From Dehalococcoidia bacterium (GTDB taxonomy: Bacteria; Chloroflexota; Dehalococcoidia; Bin125), in the NCBI GenBank assembly GCA_022822855.1, contig JAJDYG010000025.1, positions 62,001-126,000 on the forward strand: DNA of 64,000 bases. The letters are read 5' to 3'. Under the pieces are notes generated by a model that was not told the origin of the DNA, ran no database searches, and worked only from the letters and a program-made list of their open reading frames with translations. This document shows, piece by piece, positions 51,934-61,589 of the stretch (positions within the stretch are counted from its first letter, which is position 1; each line of letters starts with the position of its first letter). Made by a program: the position numbers and the translations under genes.

Positions 51934-53352
51934 ATGGCCGAGATCTACGAACTCTCGGCGGGAGATCTCCGAGCGGCGTACGAGGCTCGGATACTGTCGC
52001 CGGTTGAGGTCATAGAGGCGATCTTCGAGCGAATCGACTCGCTCGAGCCGTCACTCCACGCCTTCATCACCGAGACTCGCGAACTGGCGACGACTCAGGC
52101 GCGGAGAGCCGAAGCGGGCTGGAGACGCGGCGACGGCGGCGACGCTCCGCCGTTGCTAGGCGTTCCGGTCACGCTGAAAGATCTCGTCGACCTCGAGGGT
52201 GTACCGACAACGATGGGCTCGCTGGTCGCTTCGAGAGCACCTGCGGCCCGAGACGAGCTGTTCGTCGAGCGCCTGCGCGCGGCAGGCGCCGTGTTCCTGG
52301 GCAAGACCAATACGTCTGAGTTCGGACTAGCTGCGCAGACGATGAATCGGCTGGGACCGTCGACGGCGAATCCGTGGAATCTGGAGCGGACCGCCGGCGG
52401 CTCCAGCGGCGGCGCGGCTGCGGCCTGCGCGGCAGGCTACGGCCCGCTGCATCACGGGACAGACGGCGGCGGATCGGTGCGCGTGCCTGCAGCCTATTGC
52501 GGCGTTGTGGGTCTGAAGCCAACGGGCAGATTTATCCCTCGCCGGGTGCGCGGCGCAGGCATGTCGCAGATATCCAGCGACGGTGTACTGGCGCGCAGCG
52601 TGGCCGATGCCGCTTCGATGCTCGATGTCATTGCGGGGCCGCATCCGGACGATCCCGGGTCGTTCAAGGGGCCGAGGACGGACCTGCTCACCTCCACCCG
52701 TCCCGCGCGCCTCGATGGCGTTCGCGTCGGCTATACGACTGAGCTGGGTTGGTCGACGCCGTGCGAGCCATGGATCGTCAAGCGTGTCGAGGCGGCGGCT
52801 GCGATGTTGCGCGATGCCGGCGCTGCGGTCTCGGCCAGGTCGCCGCGCATCTCCGATCCGAATGAGATTTTCCCAACGCTGTCGGCCGTCGGGGCTGCAG
52901 CGAACTATGGGTCGTTGTGCGTGGATCGTGAAGACGAGCTGGCCGACTACACCGGCGCCAGCCTTAAACGTGGACACGAGTTGAGCGGCGTGCGGGTTGC
53001 GCAGGCCTACGCCGAGCTCGACCGAATTCGGCGGCAGATGGATGACTGGTTCACGGAGTTCGATGTGCTGCTGACGCCGACCAGCGCAATCGCCGCGCAT
53101 CCACACGGCGCGGGCATCGACGAGATTGCGGGCCGGTCGGTCAGTCCCTGGACGATCTCCATCCTCTACACACCGCTGGCCAACCTTGTTCAGGCGCCGG
53201 CGATTGCGATGCCGGCCGGACTCGACCCTGAAGGACTACCGATCTCGGTCCAGCTCATGGCTCGTGAGGGCAACGACGCCGCCGTCATCCGCTGTGCGGC
53301 CCTATTGGAAGACGCAGGCTTGAACGACGCTAGTCCTCTAGCACCAGTGTGA
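51934..53352 (+). CDS. amidase-signature hydrolase (GatA-like)
   Basis: A 472-residue amidase-signature enzyme with the triad Lys82 (TLKDLV), Ser157 (AGGSSGGAA) and Ser181 (GTDGGGSVRVPA). The GTDGGGS form is shared with GatA and many stand-alone amidases. No gatB or gatC is adjacent, so a metabolic amidase is more likely. It starts immediately after the peptidase stop. Its last 23 bases overlap the convergent exonuclease gene. It is only distantly similar to the amidase at 21.6 kb. Confidence 0.87.
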   Translation: MAEIYELSAGDLRAAYEARILSPVEVIEAIFERIDSLEPSLHAFITETRELATTQARRAEAGWRRGDGGDAPPLLGVPVTLKDLVDLEGVPTTMGSLVASRAPAARDELFVERLRAAGAVFLGKTNTSEFGLAAQTMNRLGPSTANPWNLERTAGGSSGGAAAACAAGYGPLHHGTDGGGSVRVPAAYCGVVGLKPTGRFIPRRVRGAGMSQISSDGVLARSVADAASMLDVIAGPHPDDPGSFKGPRTDLLTSTRPARLDGVRVGYTTELGWSTPCEPWIVKRVEAAAAMLRDAGAAVSARSPRISDPNEIFPTLSAVGAAANYGSLCVDREDELADYTGASLKRGHELSGVRVAQAYAELDRIRRQMDDWFTEFDVLLTPTSAIAAHPHGAGIDEIAGRSVSPWTISILYTPLANLVQAPAIAMPAGLDPEGLPISVQLMAREGNDAAVIRCAALLEDAGLNDASPLAPV

Positions 53353-54106
53353 CGGGCGCGTGATCGGAGGGCTTGTCTCCGTCGCCCTCCATCTGGCGTT
53401 CTTCTGTATCAATCTCGACAGCCACAGCGCGCTCGACCAGCGGCGCGGTGATCAGATGATGGTCAATCCGCAATCCTTTGTCCTGCTGGACGCCGCCGGT
53501 TCGGTAGTCCCACCATGTGTAGACACCGGCCGATTCGTCGAAGAGTCGCAGGGCGTCGGTGAGACCCCAGTCGATCAAGGCATTGAGCCGCTCTCGCTCC
53601 GGCGTCGAGCAGAGGTTGCGCTCGTGCCAGAACTCCGGATCGTTCACATCCCGGTCGTCGAAGGTGATGTTGTAATCGCCGGTCAGCACCAACTCTCCTG
53701 CCGCGTCTTGTCCGTCCAACCATGAACGCAGCCGGTCGAACCACTCCAGCTTGTATCGATACATCTCGTGGCCGACCTCCCGGCCGTTCGGGCAGTAGAG
53801 GCTAACCACCCGTATTCCGTTGACCTCTGCGGCGATCCCGCGCGAGTGGTCATCTTGGGGCCAGGGAACGGCTTCTTCAACCCAATCGGGATAGTCGAGC
53901 GAGACGATCGCGACGCCGTTGTAGGATTTCTGACCGTGCAAGACGACGCTGTAGCCGAGCGCATCGAAGCCGTCGAAGGGGAACTGTTCCTCGGTGCACT
54001 TGAGTTCCTGCAGGCAAAGCACGTCGGGTTGATGCTGGTCGAGCCAGTTGAGTACTCGATCTTCGCGTGCGCGGATCGAGTTCACGTTCCAGGTGGTGAT
54101 CTTCAC
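53330..54106 (-). CDS. xth: exodeoxyribonuclease III
   Basis: A 258-residue AP endonuclease/3'-5' exonuclease for base excision repair. Family motifs are WNVNSIRAR, LQELK (catalytic Glu), YNGVAIVS, GDYNI (Asp/Asn) and the terminal SDHAPV (Asp/His). Length is standard. A GTG start at 54106 overlaps the TGA of the rRNA-type methyltransferase gene upstream, forming a two-gene unit. Confidence 0.92.
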   Translation of the reverse strand: MKITTWNVNSIRAREDRVLNWLDQHQPDVLCLQELKCTEEQFPFDGFDALGYSVVLHGQKSYNGVAIVSLDYPDWVEEAVPWPQDDHSRGIAAEVNGIRVVSLYCPNGREVGHEMYRYKLEWFDRLRSWLDGQDAAGELVLTGDYNITFDDRDVNDPEFWHERNLCSTPERERLNALIDWGLTDALRLFDESAGVYTWWDYRTGGVQQDKGLRIDHHLITAPLVERAVAVEIDTEERQMEGDGDKPSDHAPVTLVLED

Positions 54107-54885
54107 TTCGCGCTCCTCTCGCGACCGGTCTCGTACGCATGATGAAGGATGATGCCCGCGGCGACATTGACGTTCAACGAGTCGACGGCGTCAGCGATAG
54201 GCACGGCTACGCGCGCGTCGATCCGCGGATCGAGTTCCTTGCTGATGCCGACGCCCTCGTTGCCAAAGAGCCAGACGATCCTGGTAGGAATGTGCTGCAG
54301 GTGGAGAGGATCGCCAGCCTGGTCGGCGGCGAACACGGTGGCGCCTGCGTCCCGCAACGTTGCGATGTCGTCGGCCAGATTGGCGGAACGTGCGATCTTC
54401 ACCTGGAACCACGCCCCGGTTGCGGCCCGGGTCACTCGCGGATGGGTGGGATCGGCGCAACCGGATCCGACCAAAACTGAGTCCACGCCGAAGGCCGCGG
54501 CCGAGCGGATGATCCCGCCGACATTACCGGCATCCTGAATGGCGTCCAGGGCCGCGACATGCCAGTGATCGCCAGCAGGCGGCTCGACCTCGCTGAGCTC
54601 GTCTCGGATAAGCGCGAAGTGACCCTGGGGCGTCCTGGTGTCGGACAGGCGCTCGGCGTCGGCGCGACTCAGCGCGGTCAACGGTGCTGGGACGCCGGGC
54701 CAATCCTCAGGGGAAGTAGACAGCAACTCGACGATCGGCGCGCCCGCGCCAATTGCGTCGCGGACGAGTTTCTCGCCGTCGATCAGGAAGAGTCCCTGCT
54801 TGCGACGCTCGCGAGCGGTCTTGAGCTTCTGTAGCTGACGCAAGCGGGCGCGCGTGAGCCGTTCGACCTCAATGCCGTCGCTCAC
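54103..54885 (-). CDS. SpoU-family (RlmB-like) rRNA 2'-O-methyltransferase
   Basis: A 260-residue TrmH-superfamily enzyme with an N-terminal substrate-binding domain (about 1-95: RRKQGLFLIDGEKLVRDAI). The SPOUT core follows, with QDAGNVGGIIRSAAAFGVDSVL (motif 1), WLFGNEGVGIS (motif 2) and VPIADAVDSLNVNVAAGIILHHA (motif 3). The N-terminal domain makes an rRNA target (RlmB-like or TsnR-like) more likely than tRNA. A GTG at 54885 is the likely start, without a strong ribosome site. Confidence 0.87.
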   Translation of the reverse strand: MSDGIEVERLTRARLRQLQKLKTARERRKQGLFLIDGEKLVRDAIGAGAPIVELLSTSPEDWPGVPAPLTALSRADAERLSDTRTPQGHFALIRDELSEVEPPAGDHWHVAALDAIQDAGNVGGIIRSAAAFGVDSVLVGSGCADPTHPRVTRAATGAWFQVKIARSANLADDIATLRDAGATVFAADQAGDPLHLQHIPTRIVWLFGNEGVGISKELDPRIDARVAVPIADAVDSLNVNVAAGIILHHAYETGRERSAK

Positions 54886-54910
54886 GACGCCCGCCGCAAG
54901 ATCATCGAGC

Positions 54911-55759
54911 CTAGCCGCCGTTGAACTCGGCCCTGACCTCGGCGTAGCGGTCGAGCAGCGGGATCACGGTGCTCGCGTCTGCCGCCGGCAGACCAAAGAT
55001 CAACCGGTCGAAGCCGATGTCGATCAGGTTTTGGACCTGCTCGTTATTCGGGCCGACGCCGAAGACTGTGCAGTTAATCGTGTCCATGTCGCGCTCGGCG
55101 CGGTCGGCGGCCGCCTTGAGTTGTTCCATGTCGGCTCGCATGTCGCCGCGCAACGCGATCGGCATCCAGCCGTCGCAGTAGTCGACGACCCGGTCGAACG
55201 ACCACTTCGACTGCGCGCCGAGCAGGATCGGCACGTCCCCGTCGACGGGCTTGGGATAGCTCCAGACCGGGTCGAAGTCGATGAACTCGCCGTGGAACTC
55301 GGGCTCGTCTTTCGACCAGAGCTCACGCCACGCGAGTACGATCTCGCGGGTCACCTTCCAGCGATCCTTGAAGTTCCAGCCGTGATTCTCCAGCTCCTCC
55401 GCGTTCCAGCCGGCGCCGATGCCGAGGATTAGGCGGCCGCCGGAGATCATGTCCAGCGAGGCGGCCGACTTGGCGGCGACGAGCACGTCATGTTCAGGCA
55501 CGAGCAGGATGCCCGTGCCGACCTTGATCGTCTCGGTGGCGGCTGCCGCGGCCATCAATGAGACGAACGGGTCGTGCGTGTGCCAATACTCCTGGGGCAG
55601 GTCGCCGCCGCCGGGCCAAGGCGAGATTCGCGAGGTTGGAATATGGGTGTGCTCAGGGAACCAGAGCGACTCGAAGCCTCGCGCTTCGACCTCTCGAGCC
55701 AGCTCGGGCGGTTGAATCGCGTAGTCGGTCGGGAACATCGATACGCCGAAGTCGGTCAT
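54911..55759 (-). CDS. LLM-class F420-dependent oxidoreductase
   Basis: A 282-residue protein of the luciferase-like F420 oxidoreductase family. It has FGVSMFPTDYAIQPPELAREVEARGFESLWFPEHTHIP at the N-terminus, TIKVGTGILLVPEHDVLVAAKSAASLDMISGGRLILGIGAGWN, and CDGWMPI. This ordering is typical of the TIGR03619-like subgroup common in actinobacteria and Chloroflexota. ATG 55759 was chosen because the homologous region begins there; the open frame is 29 codons longer. The reaction is unknown. Confidence 0.87.
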   Translation of the reverse strand: MTDFGVSMFPTDYAIQPPELAREVEARGFESLWFPEHTHIPTSRISPWPGGGDLPQEYWHTHDPFVSLMAAAAATETIKVGTGILLVPEHDVLVAAKSAASLDMISGGRLILGIGAGWNAEELENHGWNFKDRWKVTREIVLAWRELWSKDEPEFHGEFIDFDPVWSYPKPVDGDVPILLGAQSKWSFDRVVDYCDGWMPIALRGDMRADMEQLKAAADRAERDMDTINCTVFGVGPNNEQVQNLIDIGFDRLIFGLPAADASTVIPLLDRYAEVRAEFNGG

Positions 55760-55866
55760 CCTGTGTCCTGTCTGTATGCGTCGATCCGTTCGCGACTGAG
55801 GATATCGCGTGGTGTTTCGGGCGCTATCTTCGCTGCGATCAGACACGATCCTGGAAGGGACCTGGA

Positions 55867-56802
55867 ATGGCTAGCCACTTCGAGAAGTACCCCGCACCGA
55901 GCCATGACGAGATCATGGGCAACTTCAAGGAACGCAGGAACTGGGGTCGCTGGGGCGACGACGACTCGGTCGGAGCGGTCAATCTGATCACGGTTGAGAA
56001 GCGGATGGCCGCGCTCGCGTCGGTGCGGAACGGGCGAACGGTCTCGCTGTCACGACCGTATCCCAAGGATCCGTCGGCGCTCAATCCGACGCCGGCGCAA
56101 CACTTCATGCGCACGTTCGATCGCGGCGACCAGGGAGACGGCGCGGTCGTCGATTACTACGGCTTCATCTATCACGGCCACACGTTTACACACGTCGATG
56201 CGCTCTGCCATATCTGGGACTCGGACGGGATCTGGCAGGGACGTGATCCGGACGAGGCCATCGATTCGGCGACTGGCGCCACATTCGCGGACGTGACCGC
56301 CTGGAACCAGGGCATCTTCACCAAGGCCGTGCTGCTTGATGTTCCCAAGTTCCGCGGCGAGCCGTACGTCACGCTCCACCAGCCGGTGATGGGAGACGAG
56401 TTGCAGGACATCGCAGACTCGCAGAGTGTCACCGTCGAGCCGGGCGACGCGTTGCTCGTCTACTCAGGCCGCGAGGCGTACCAGGCGGCGAACCCGGACG
56501 ACTTCTTCGGCAGCCCGCCGTCGCCTGGATTGCATGCATCCTGCAGCATCTTCATCCGCGACAAGGATGTGTCGATGCTGGGCTGGGACATGATGGATCA
56601 TCGGCCCAGCGAGTACGGGCTGGCTTGGCCGGTTCACGGCGTGATCTTCAGCTTCGGCGTGGTGCTGCTCGACAACGCTCTGCTGCAGCCTCTGGCGGAA
56701 GCCTGCGCCGAGGAAGGGCGCTACGAGATGCTGCTCTGCGTCCTGCCATTGAACATCCAGGGTGGAACGGGATCTCCGGTCAATCCGATCGCAGTGTTCT
56801 GA
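55867..56802 (+). CDS. cyclase-family (kynurenine formamidase-like) hydrolase
   Basis: A 311-residue metal-dependent hydrolase of the cyclase family (PF04199). The zinc-binding signature H-G-H-T-F-T-H-V-D-A-L-C-H is intact, and GDALLVYSGRE and LHASCSIFIRDKDVSMLGWDMMD follow as usual. Members hydrolyse N-formylkynurenine, isatin or other cyclic amides. GGAAGGG precedes ATG 55867; upstream in-frame sequence is antisense to the LLM gene. It shares a divergent promoter region with that LLM gene. Confidence 0.88.
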   Translation: MASHFEKYPAPSHDEIMGNFKERRNWGRWGDDDSVGAVNLITVEKRMAALASVRNGRTVSLSRPYPKDPSALNPTPAQHFMRTFDRGDQGDGAVVDYYGFIYHGHTFTHVDALCHIWDSDGIWQGRDPDEAIDSATGATFADVTAWNQGIFTKAVLLDVPKFRGEPYVTLHQPVMGDELQDIADSQSVTVEPGDALLVYSGREAYQAANPDDFFGSPPSPGLHASCSIFIRDKDVSMLGWDMMDHRPSEYGLAWPVHGVIFSFGVVLLDNALLQPLAEACAEEGRYEMLLCVLPLNIQGGTGSPVNPIAVF

Positions 56803-56814
56803 CAGGCCAGGGCG

Positions 56815-57342
56815 TCAGATCGTCAATCCGCCGAGCCCAAGTAATCCGCGAGCGTGCTCGACCTCTCCTACGTGTCGGTAGCCGTGGTAGAGCAGCATGC
56901 CGGTCAGAGCTTGCCAAATCGACATCGGCGGGGTTGGCCTGATCACGATCTCTTCGGGCAGGTCATCGTCGGTGAGGGTCGAGACCCAATCCCGCGTCAC
57001 TACCCAGACCCCTTGCTGATAGGTGAGCCAGGCGTCGACATCGGTCAGTTGGACGGCATCAGCCTCTTCTTTGGTCATGCCCGTGCCCTGTGAGGTGCGG
57101 TGCAGGCCGAAGTGCTCGTCCCAGCCGCCATCGATCCAGACCGTCGGTCGGCGGTGGACGACCCAGTTGACGATGTTGTCCTCCGTGCGGACGTAGTGCC
57201 AGAGGGAGAAGAAGGCGCTGACCCCTTGTCCAGCGGGCCGCGCGTTCCACTGGTCGGCGGTCATGTCCGGGACAGCGCGATCGAGCATCGCGTGCATGCC
57301 GTCCAGGCCATCTTGAATAACTTCAATCTGTGAGAGAGCCAT
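56815..57342 (-). CDS. DinB-superfamily protein
   Basis: A 175-residue four-helix DinB-like protein with the metal-binding His in FSLWHYVRTEDNIVNWV and YHGYRHVGEVEHARGLLG. It is comparable in length and layout to the protein at 20.9 kb. ATG 57342 is taken as the start; ATG 57360 is an alternative. It ends 12 bases from the convergent cyclase stop. The activity is unknown. Confidence 0.75.
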   Translation of the reverse strand: MALSQIEVIQDGLDGMHAMLDRAVPDMTADQWNARPAGQGVSAFFSLWHYVRTEDNIVNWVVHRRPTVWIDGGWDEHFGLHRTSQGTGMTKEEADAVQLTDVDAWLTYQQGVWVVTRDWVSTLTDDDLPEEIVIRPTPPMSIWQALTGMLLYHGYRHVGEVEHARGLLGLGGLTI

Positions 57343-57433
57343 GATTCGCCTTGCGTTCATCGCCTGTCGGCGAGCTCGATGTCTGGTGAGGGCTGCCTGA
57401 TCATATCCTGAGTTGGATAGCGAGGAGTCCAGC

Positions 57434-57739
57434 ATGGCGAAGCAGGTCGGGGCCGACGAGTATCGGGAGTTGCTGCGGCACGGGACGATGTCGGTGGGGC
57501 TGTACACGCCGCAAGAGGTGGACAAGCAGAGTCCGCATGACCAGGACGAGGTGTACATCGTCGCGTCGGGCAGCGGGGTGTTCGCGTTGGGCGAAGAGCG
57601 GATGGAATGCGGACCCGGGGACACGTTCTTCGTCGGCGCAGGCGTCCGTCACCGGTTCGAGGACTTCAGCGACGACCTCGTGGTCTGGGTTGTGTTCTAC
57701 GGACCGGAAGGCGGCGAGCACGCCAGCGGTGCTGGCTGA
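57434..57739 (+). CDS. small cupin-domain protein
   Basis: A 101-residue single-domain cupin. Motif 1 is PHDQDEVYIVASGSGVFALG, with a His, a Glu and a missing second His (H-x-Q-D-E). Motif 2 is CGPGDTFFVGAGVRHRFED with the final His. A metal site is therefore plausible but reduced. GAGGAG precedes the ATG. Its TGA overlaps the ATG of a small membrane-protein gene. The ligand is unknown. Confidence 0.82.
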   Translation: MAKQVGADEYRELLRHGTMSVGLYTPQEVDKQSPHDQDEVYIVASGSGVFALGEERMECGPGDTFFVGAGVRHRFEDFSDDLVVWVVFYGPEGGEHASGAG

Positions 57740-58218
57740 TGGCGGAAGCGGACGGAAAGCGTCTGGCCTTTGACGTCGCGCTGTGGCGGCTGCAAGAGCA
57801 GGTCGAGCGTTCCAGGACGCTAGACAGCCGTCTCGGCGGGGCCTTCGCGCTGAGCGCCGCGATGGTCGCCGTGTTGCGATCTGCGTTTCTGTTCGCTGAG
57901 CCACAGTTGGCGGGTGGCGCACGTGCTGCCCTGTACGCGGCTTCGGTGTTCTTTCTGCTGAACGTGCTTGCCTCGGCAGCGGCGTTTATCAGTGACCGGC
58001 TGGGCCTGGCCCCTCCGGTGACAGAGTTGATTGCTCTGAGTGAGTCACTCGATGGCGAGCAGCTGACGTTGTGGGCGCTCACACCACTCGAACAGGCGCT
58101 CGTTGAGAACGATCACTTCCTCGAACGGAAGCGATGGTTGGTTAGTCTCGCCATAGCAGCGACAGTGGCCACAGAGATCTGCGTCGTCGCTGCCGGAATT
58201 CTTCAGGTGTCACTGTGA
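57739..58218 (+). CDS. small membrane protein, unknown
   Basis: A 159-residue protein, translationally coupled to the cupin. A charged N-terminal helix (about 1-35) is followed by hydrophobic segments at about 36-52, 60-82 and 133-156. A soluble loop with LSESLDGEQLTLWALTPLEQALVENDHFLERKRW lies between the second and third. The layout (helix, two TMs, loop, TM) resembles Pycsar/SMODS-associated SLATT-type proteins only loosely, and I do not claim that family. No nucleotide cyclase is nearby. Confidence 0.65.
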   Translation: MAEADGKRLAFDVALWRLQEQVERSRTLDSRLGGAFALSAAMVAVLRSAFLFAEPQLAGGARAALYAASVFFLLNVLASAAAFISDRLGLAPPVTELIALSESLDGEQLTLWALTPLEQALVENDHFLERKRWLVSLAIAATVATEICVVAAGILQVSL

Positions 58219-58357
58219 AGAAGCTACGCGGTTTCCAGAATGGCGGGAAGCCGCCCGTATAGATGATGTCGATCTTGCCCTGCGGTAACTCACGCTGCTC
58301 GGACCCATTGTCACTGTCGACCAGCGGAGCCTTGGCGGAGGCCTCCATCTCGGCCAT
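58142..58357 (-). CDS. small hypothetical protein
   Basis: A 71-residue open frame with an AGGAATC ribosome-like site before ATG 58357. It has an acidic N-terminus and a conserved-looking GKIDIIYTGGFPPFWKPRSFFTVTPEEF segment, then a basic end. It overlaps the 3' end of the plus-strand membrane-protein gene by 77 bases. It would sit 38 bases downstream of the PPOX gene. It is plausible as a real small gene but not proven. Confidence 0.4.
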   Translation of the reverse strand: MAEMEASAKAPLVDSDNGSEQRELPQGKIDIIYTGGFPPFWKPRSFFTVTPEEFRQRRRRSLWPLSLLWRD

Positions 58358-58395
58358 AGTTGATTCCTGTCCCGTTGCCGTCATGGTAGCCGGGT

Positions 58396-58875
58396 TCAGT
58401 ACACGCCGCCGAGTTTGTTGTGGTCCCAGCTATAGACGCGGGTTGGGTTGATTCGGACGACGGCTCGCTTGGAGGCTTGGCGGACCCTCTGCTCGTCGTC
58501 CATCGGTGTTGAGGAGCGGCCCTGGGCGTTGGGGTTTCGCTTCTCTCCGGTGGCGTCCTGGACGGCCATCACGAGCTGGGGGTCGTTCTCGATCACGTCG
58601 GCTTCGCCCTCAATGACCAGGCCCTTGATCTTCGAGTACTCGACGCCGGACTCAAGCATGACGGTGATCCGAGGGTCGCGCTTGAGGTTGAGCACCTTCT
58701 GCGCCTTGGCGTAGGTGGTGAAATGGATCTTGCCGTCGATGACGCCGTACCACATGGCGACGAGGTGGGGGAATCCATTGTTGCCGTTCGAGGCGACCTG
58801 GAGAGTCCAGCCGGTCTCGATGAACTCCTTGGCTTCCTCATCAGTCATGGCGATCATGTTGCGTCGGCTGGGCAT
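58396..58875 (-). CDS. PPOX-class (pyridoxamine oxidase-like) F420/FMN protein
   Basis: A 159-residue split-barrel flavin or F420-binding protein. FPHLVAMWYGVIDGKIHFTTYAKAQKVLNLKRDPRITVMLESG is a characteristic family block, with VIEGEADVI following. Such proteins reduce small molecules or bind F420. GGAGAACC precedes ATG 58875; a longer frame would overlap the fumarase end. It fits with the several F420-type LLM proteins in the window. Whether FMN or F420 is bound is not decidable here. Confidence 0.85.
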   Translation of the reverse strand: MPSRRNMIAMTDEEAKEFIETGWTLQVASNGNNGFPHLVAMWYGVIDGKIHFTTYAKAQKVLNLKRDPRITVMLESGVEYSKIKGLVIEGEADVIENDPQLVMAVQDATGEKRNPNAQGRSSTPMDDEQRVRQASKRAVVRINPTRVYSWDHNKLGGVY

Positions 58876-58910
58876 AGGTTCTCCGATTCCTGATTCGCGA
58901 TGTCGGCAGT

Positions 58911-60299
58911 CTAGGGGCGGGTCATCTCTTCTGGCTTGACCCATTCCGCGAACTGCTCTTCGGTCAGCAGGCCGAGTTCGAGGCCGGCGGAGAGCAGGGT
59001 GCCGTTGTCGGCGTGGGCCTTCTTGGCGATGGCGGCGGCGTTGTCGTAGCCGATGTGCGGGTTGAGCGCGGTGACGAGCATGAGCGAGGAGCGCATCAGC
59101 TCATCGATGCGGCCGTAGTTGGGCTCGATCCCGACGACGCAGTTGTCGGTGAAGGAGACGGCGGCGTCGCCGAGCAGCTTGATGCTCTGGAGGTTGTTGA
59201 AGGCCATGACGGGCTTGAAGACGTTGAGCTCGAAGTGGCCGTTGGAACCGCCAACCGAGACCGCAACGGCGTTGCCCATGACCTGCGCGCAGACCATGGT
59301 GAGGGCCTCGGACTGGGTCGGGTTGACCTTGCCGGGCATGATTGAGGAACCGGGCTCGTTTGCCGGGAGCACGAGTTCTCCGAGACCGGCGCGGGGTCCG
59401 GAGCCGAGCATGCGGACGTCGTTGGCGATCTTCATCAGCGAGACGGCGATGGTGTTGAGGACACCGGCGAGCTCGACCTGGGCATCGTGGGCGGCGAGAG
59501 CTTCGAACTTGTTCGGTGCGGTGACGAAGGGCAGGCCGGTGAAGTCGGCGATTTCTTCGGCGACCTTGACGGCGTAGTCGGGGTGGGAGTTGATCCCTGT
59601 GCCGACAGCGGTGCCGCCCAATGCCAGCTCGTAGAGGCGCGGGAGGGTCTGTTCGGCGCGCTGGATTCCGTAGGCGACCTGCTGGACGTATCCGCTGAAT
59701 TCCTGTCCCAGCGTGAGGGGGACGGCGTCCATGACGTGCGTGCGGCCGATCTTGACGATGCTGGTCCACTCCTCGGCCTTGGCCTGCAGCGCGCCGTGCA
59801 GGTGCCGGAGGCTGGGGATCAGGTGATGGACGGTCTGTTCGGCGGTGGCGATGGCCATGGCGCCGGGGAAAACATCGTTGGACGACTGCGACATGTTGAC
59901 GTGGTCGTTGGGGTGGACCGGCGACTTGGAGCCGATCTCGCCACCGAGGAGTTCGATGGCGCGGTTGGAGATGACCTCGTTCGCGTTCATGTTGGACTGG
60001 GTGCCGGAGCCGGTCTGCCAGACGACGAGAGGGAAGTGATCGTCGAGTTCGCCGTCGATCACCTGTTCGCCGGCCGAGCGGATGGCGTCGGCGAGTTGGG
60101 CGTCGAGGCGGCCGAGCTTCTGATTGGCGGAGGCGGAAGCGTGCTTGACGATGCCCATGGCGCGGAGGATCGAGCGGGGCATGCGCTCGCCGCCGATCTT
60201 GAAGTTCTCCAGTGAGCGCTGGGTCTGCGCGCCCCAATAGCGGTCGGCGGGAACCTCGATGGTTCCCATCGTGTCGGATTCGACTCGGATCTGGCTCAT
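58911..60299 (-). CDS. fumC: fumarate hydratase class II
   Basis: This enzyme hydrates fumarate to L-malate. The 462-residue protein has [35 protein letters not shown] and the superfamily signature [11 protein letters not shown], with the catalytic His in [18 protein letters not shown] precedes the ATG. It is downstream of malate dehydrogenase on the same strand, so two successive TCA enzymes are clustered. Confidence 0.94.
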   Translation of the reverse strand: MSQIRVESDTMGTIEVPADRYWGAQTQRSLENFKIGGERMPRSILRAMGIVKHASASANQKLGRLDAQLADAIRSAGEQVIDGELDDHFPLVVWQTGSGTQSNMNANEVISNRAIELLGGEIGSKSPVHPNDHVNMSQSSNDVFPGAMAIATAEQTVHHLIPSLRHLHGALQAKAEEWTSIVKIGRTHVMDAVPLTLGQEFSGYVQQVAYGIQRAEQTLPRLYELALGGTAVGTGINSHPDYAVKVAEEIADFTGLPFVTAPNKFEALAAHDAQVELAGVLNTIAVSLMKIANDVRMLGSGPRAGLGELVLPANEPGSSIMPGKVNPTQSEALTMVCAQVMGNAVAVSVGGSNGHFELNVFKPVMAFNNLQSIKLLGDAAVSFTDNCVVGIEPNYGRIDELMRSSLMLVTALNPHIGYDNAAAIAKKAHADNGTLLSAGLELGLLTEEQFAEWVKPEEMTRP

Positions 60300-60392
60300 G
60301 TTCAGTCCTCAGCGGGGTTTGGGCGCGGTTGCTGGACGGCTTTGTTCGATTTTGTTCGGATTTGCGCGGGATGTGGCGGTTCTGGTGCGGAG

Positions 60393-61349
60393 TTATCCGC
60401 CGTTGTTCTGGCTGAGGCGGGCCATGTCGTCGACGAGGCCCTGGACGGCGTCGGCGGAGTGCTTGAGCTGCGCCTGCTCTTCGTCGGTGAGGCTGATCTC
60501 TAGGATCTGCTCGATTCCGTTTGCGCCGAGGATGACGGGGACGCCGATGAAGAGGCCGTTGACTCCGTACTCGCCGTTGAGCAGGGCGGCGCAGGGGAGG
60601 ATGCGGCGCTTGTCCAGGGCGATCGAGTCGACCATCTGGGCGACGGCGGCGGAGGGGGCGTAGAAGGCGGAGCCGGTCTTGAGCAGGTTGACGATTTCCG
60701 CGCCGCCGTCACGGGTGCGCTGGATGATGGTGTCGAGCTGGTCCTGGGGCAGCAGCTTCGTGATCGGGATGCCGGCGGCGGTGGTGTAAGAGGCGAGCGG
60801 GACCATGGTGTCGCCGTGGCCGCCGAGGACGAAGGCGTTGATGTCTTCGACCGAGATGTTGGTCGCTTCGGCGAGGAAGGAGCGGTAGCGGGCGGTGTCG
60901 AGGATTCCGGCCATGCCGACGACGCGGGAGCTGGGAATGCCTGCCTCGGCAGCAACGTCGAAGGCGACGTGGCACATGGCGTCGAGCGGGTTGGAGACGA
61001 CGACGATGGTCGCGTCGGAGGATTCGGCGATGGCGGCTCGGGTGACGGAGTCGACGATGCCCATGTTGATCTGGAGCAGGTCGTCGCGGGACATGCCCGG
61101 CTTGCGGGCGACGCCGGAGGTGATCACGACGATGTCGGAGCCGGCGGTGGGGCCGTAGTCGGTCGCGCCCGTGATGCAGGAGTCGACGCCAATGACGGGC
61201 GAGGCTTCGTACATGTCGAGCGCCTTGCCCTGGGGCAGTCCGTCGACGATGTCGACCAGGACGACGTCGGCGTAGCCGCGCTCGGCGAGTCGCTGAGCGG
61301 TGGTCGCGCCGACGTTGCCGGCTCCAATGACGGTCACCTTCGTTCTCAT
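60393..61349 (-). CDS. mdh: malate dehydrogenase (LDH-like type)
   Basis: This enzyme oxidises L-malate to oxaloacetate with NAD. The 318-residue protein has the Rossmann [10 protein letters not shown], the substrate loop [15 protein letters not shown] with Arg residues that select a dicarboxylate, [10 protein letters not shown], and the catalytic His in [10 protein letters not shown]. The Arg in the VARKPGMSR loop marks malate over lactate specificity. ATG 61349 has AAGGT upstream. It groups with fumarase and aconitase. Confidence 0.93.
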   Translation of the reverse strand: MRTKVTVIGAGNVGATTAQRLAERGYADVVLVDIVDGLPQGKALDMYEASPVIGVDSCITGATDYGPTAGSDIVVITSGVARKPGMSRDDLLQINMGIVDSVTRAAIAESSDATIVVVSNPLDAMCHVAFDVAAEAGIPSSRVVGMAGILDTARYRSFLAEATNISVEDINAFVLGGHGDTMVPLASYTTAAGIPITKLLPQDQLDTIIQRTRDGGAEIVNLLKTGSAFYAPSAAVAQMVDSIALDKRRILPCAALLNGEYGVNGLFIGVPVILGANGIEQILEISLTDEEQAQLKHSADAVQGLVDDMARLSQNNGG

Positions 61350-61452
61350 GATCACGGACCTTTCTGAGCGTGGGCAGCCATACCCACGGCGAGATTTGCG
61401 AGGCTGTGACCATTGTTATCCGATGGCGGGCTTTGAGTCTGCCATGTGCAAG

Positions 61453-61545
61453 GCGTAGGGAGGGCGTAGGCAGGGCTGAGGCAGGGCGGAGATGAGGCAG
61501 GGGCGGGCACGGCGGGGCCACGGGACTGCTGGGGAGGGGTTGCGC
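61453..61545 (+). other. G-run-rich intergenic tract
   Basis: The 240-base gap between mdh and the 99-residue gene has many GGG or GGGG runs separated by short spacers on the plus strand, in an irregular GGGCGTAGG/AGGGCTGAGGC pattern. A G-quadruplex could form. No gene is seen here. An AAAAAAAAGAAA run at about 61553-61564 is a T-tract for minus-strand transcripts and may mark transcription termination of the 99-residue gene. Confidence 0.45.
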
Positions 61546-61589
61546 CCGGCGAAAAAAAAGAAAGGGGTTGGTCTCGATCACCAGAGGTA

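Noticed and set aside
57739..58218. Anti-phage SLATT-type membrane effector
   Set aside because: The membrane layout is only loosely similar and no nucleotide cyclase or other defence gene is adjacent. The neighbour is a cupin.
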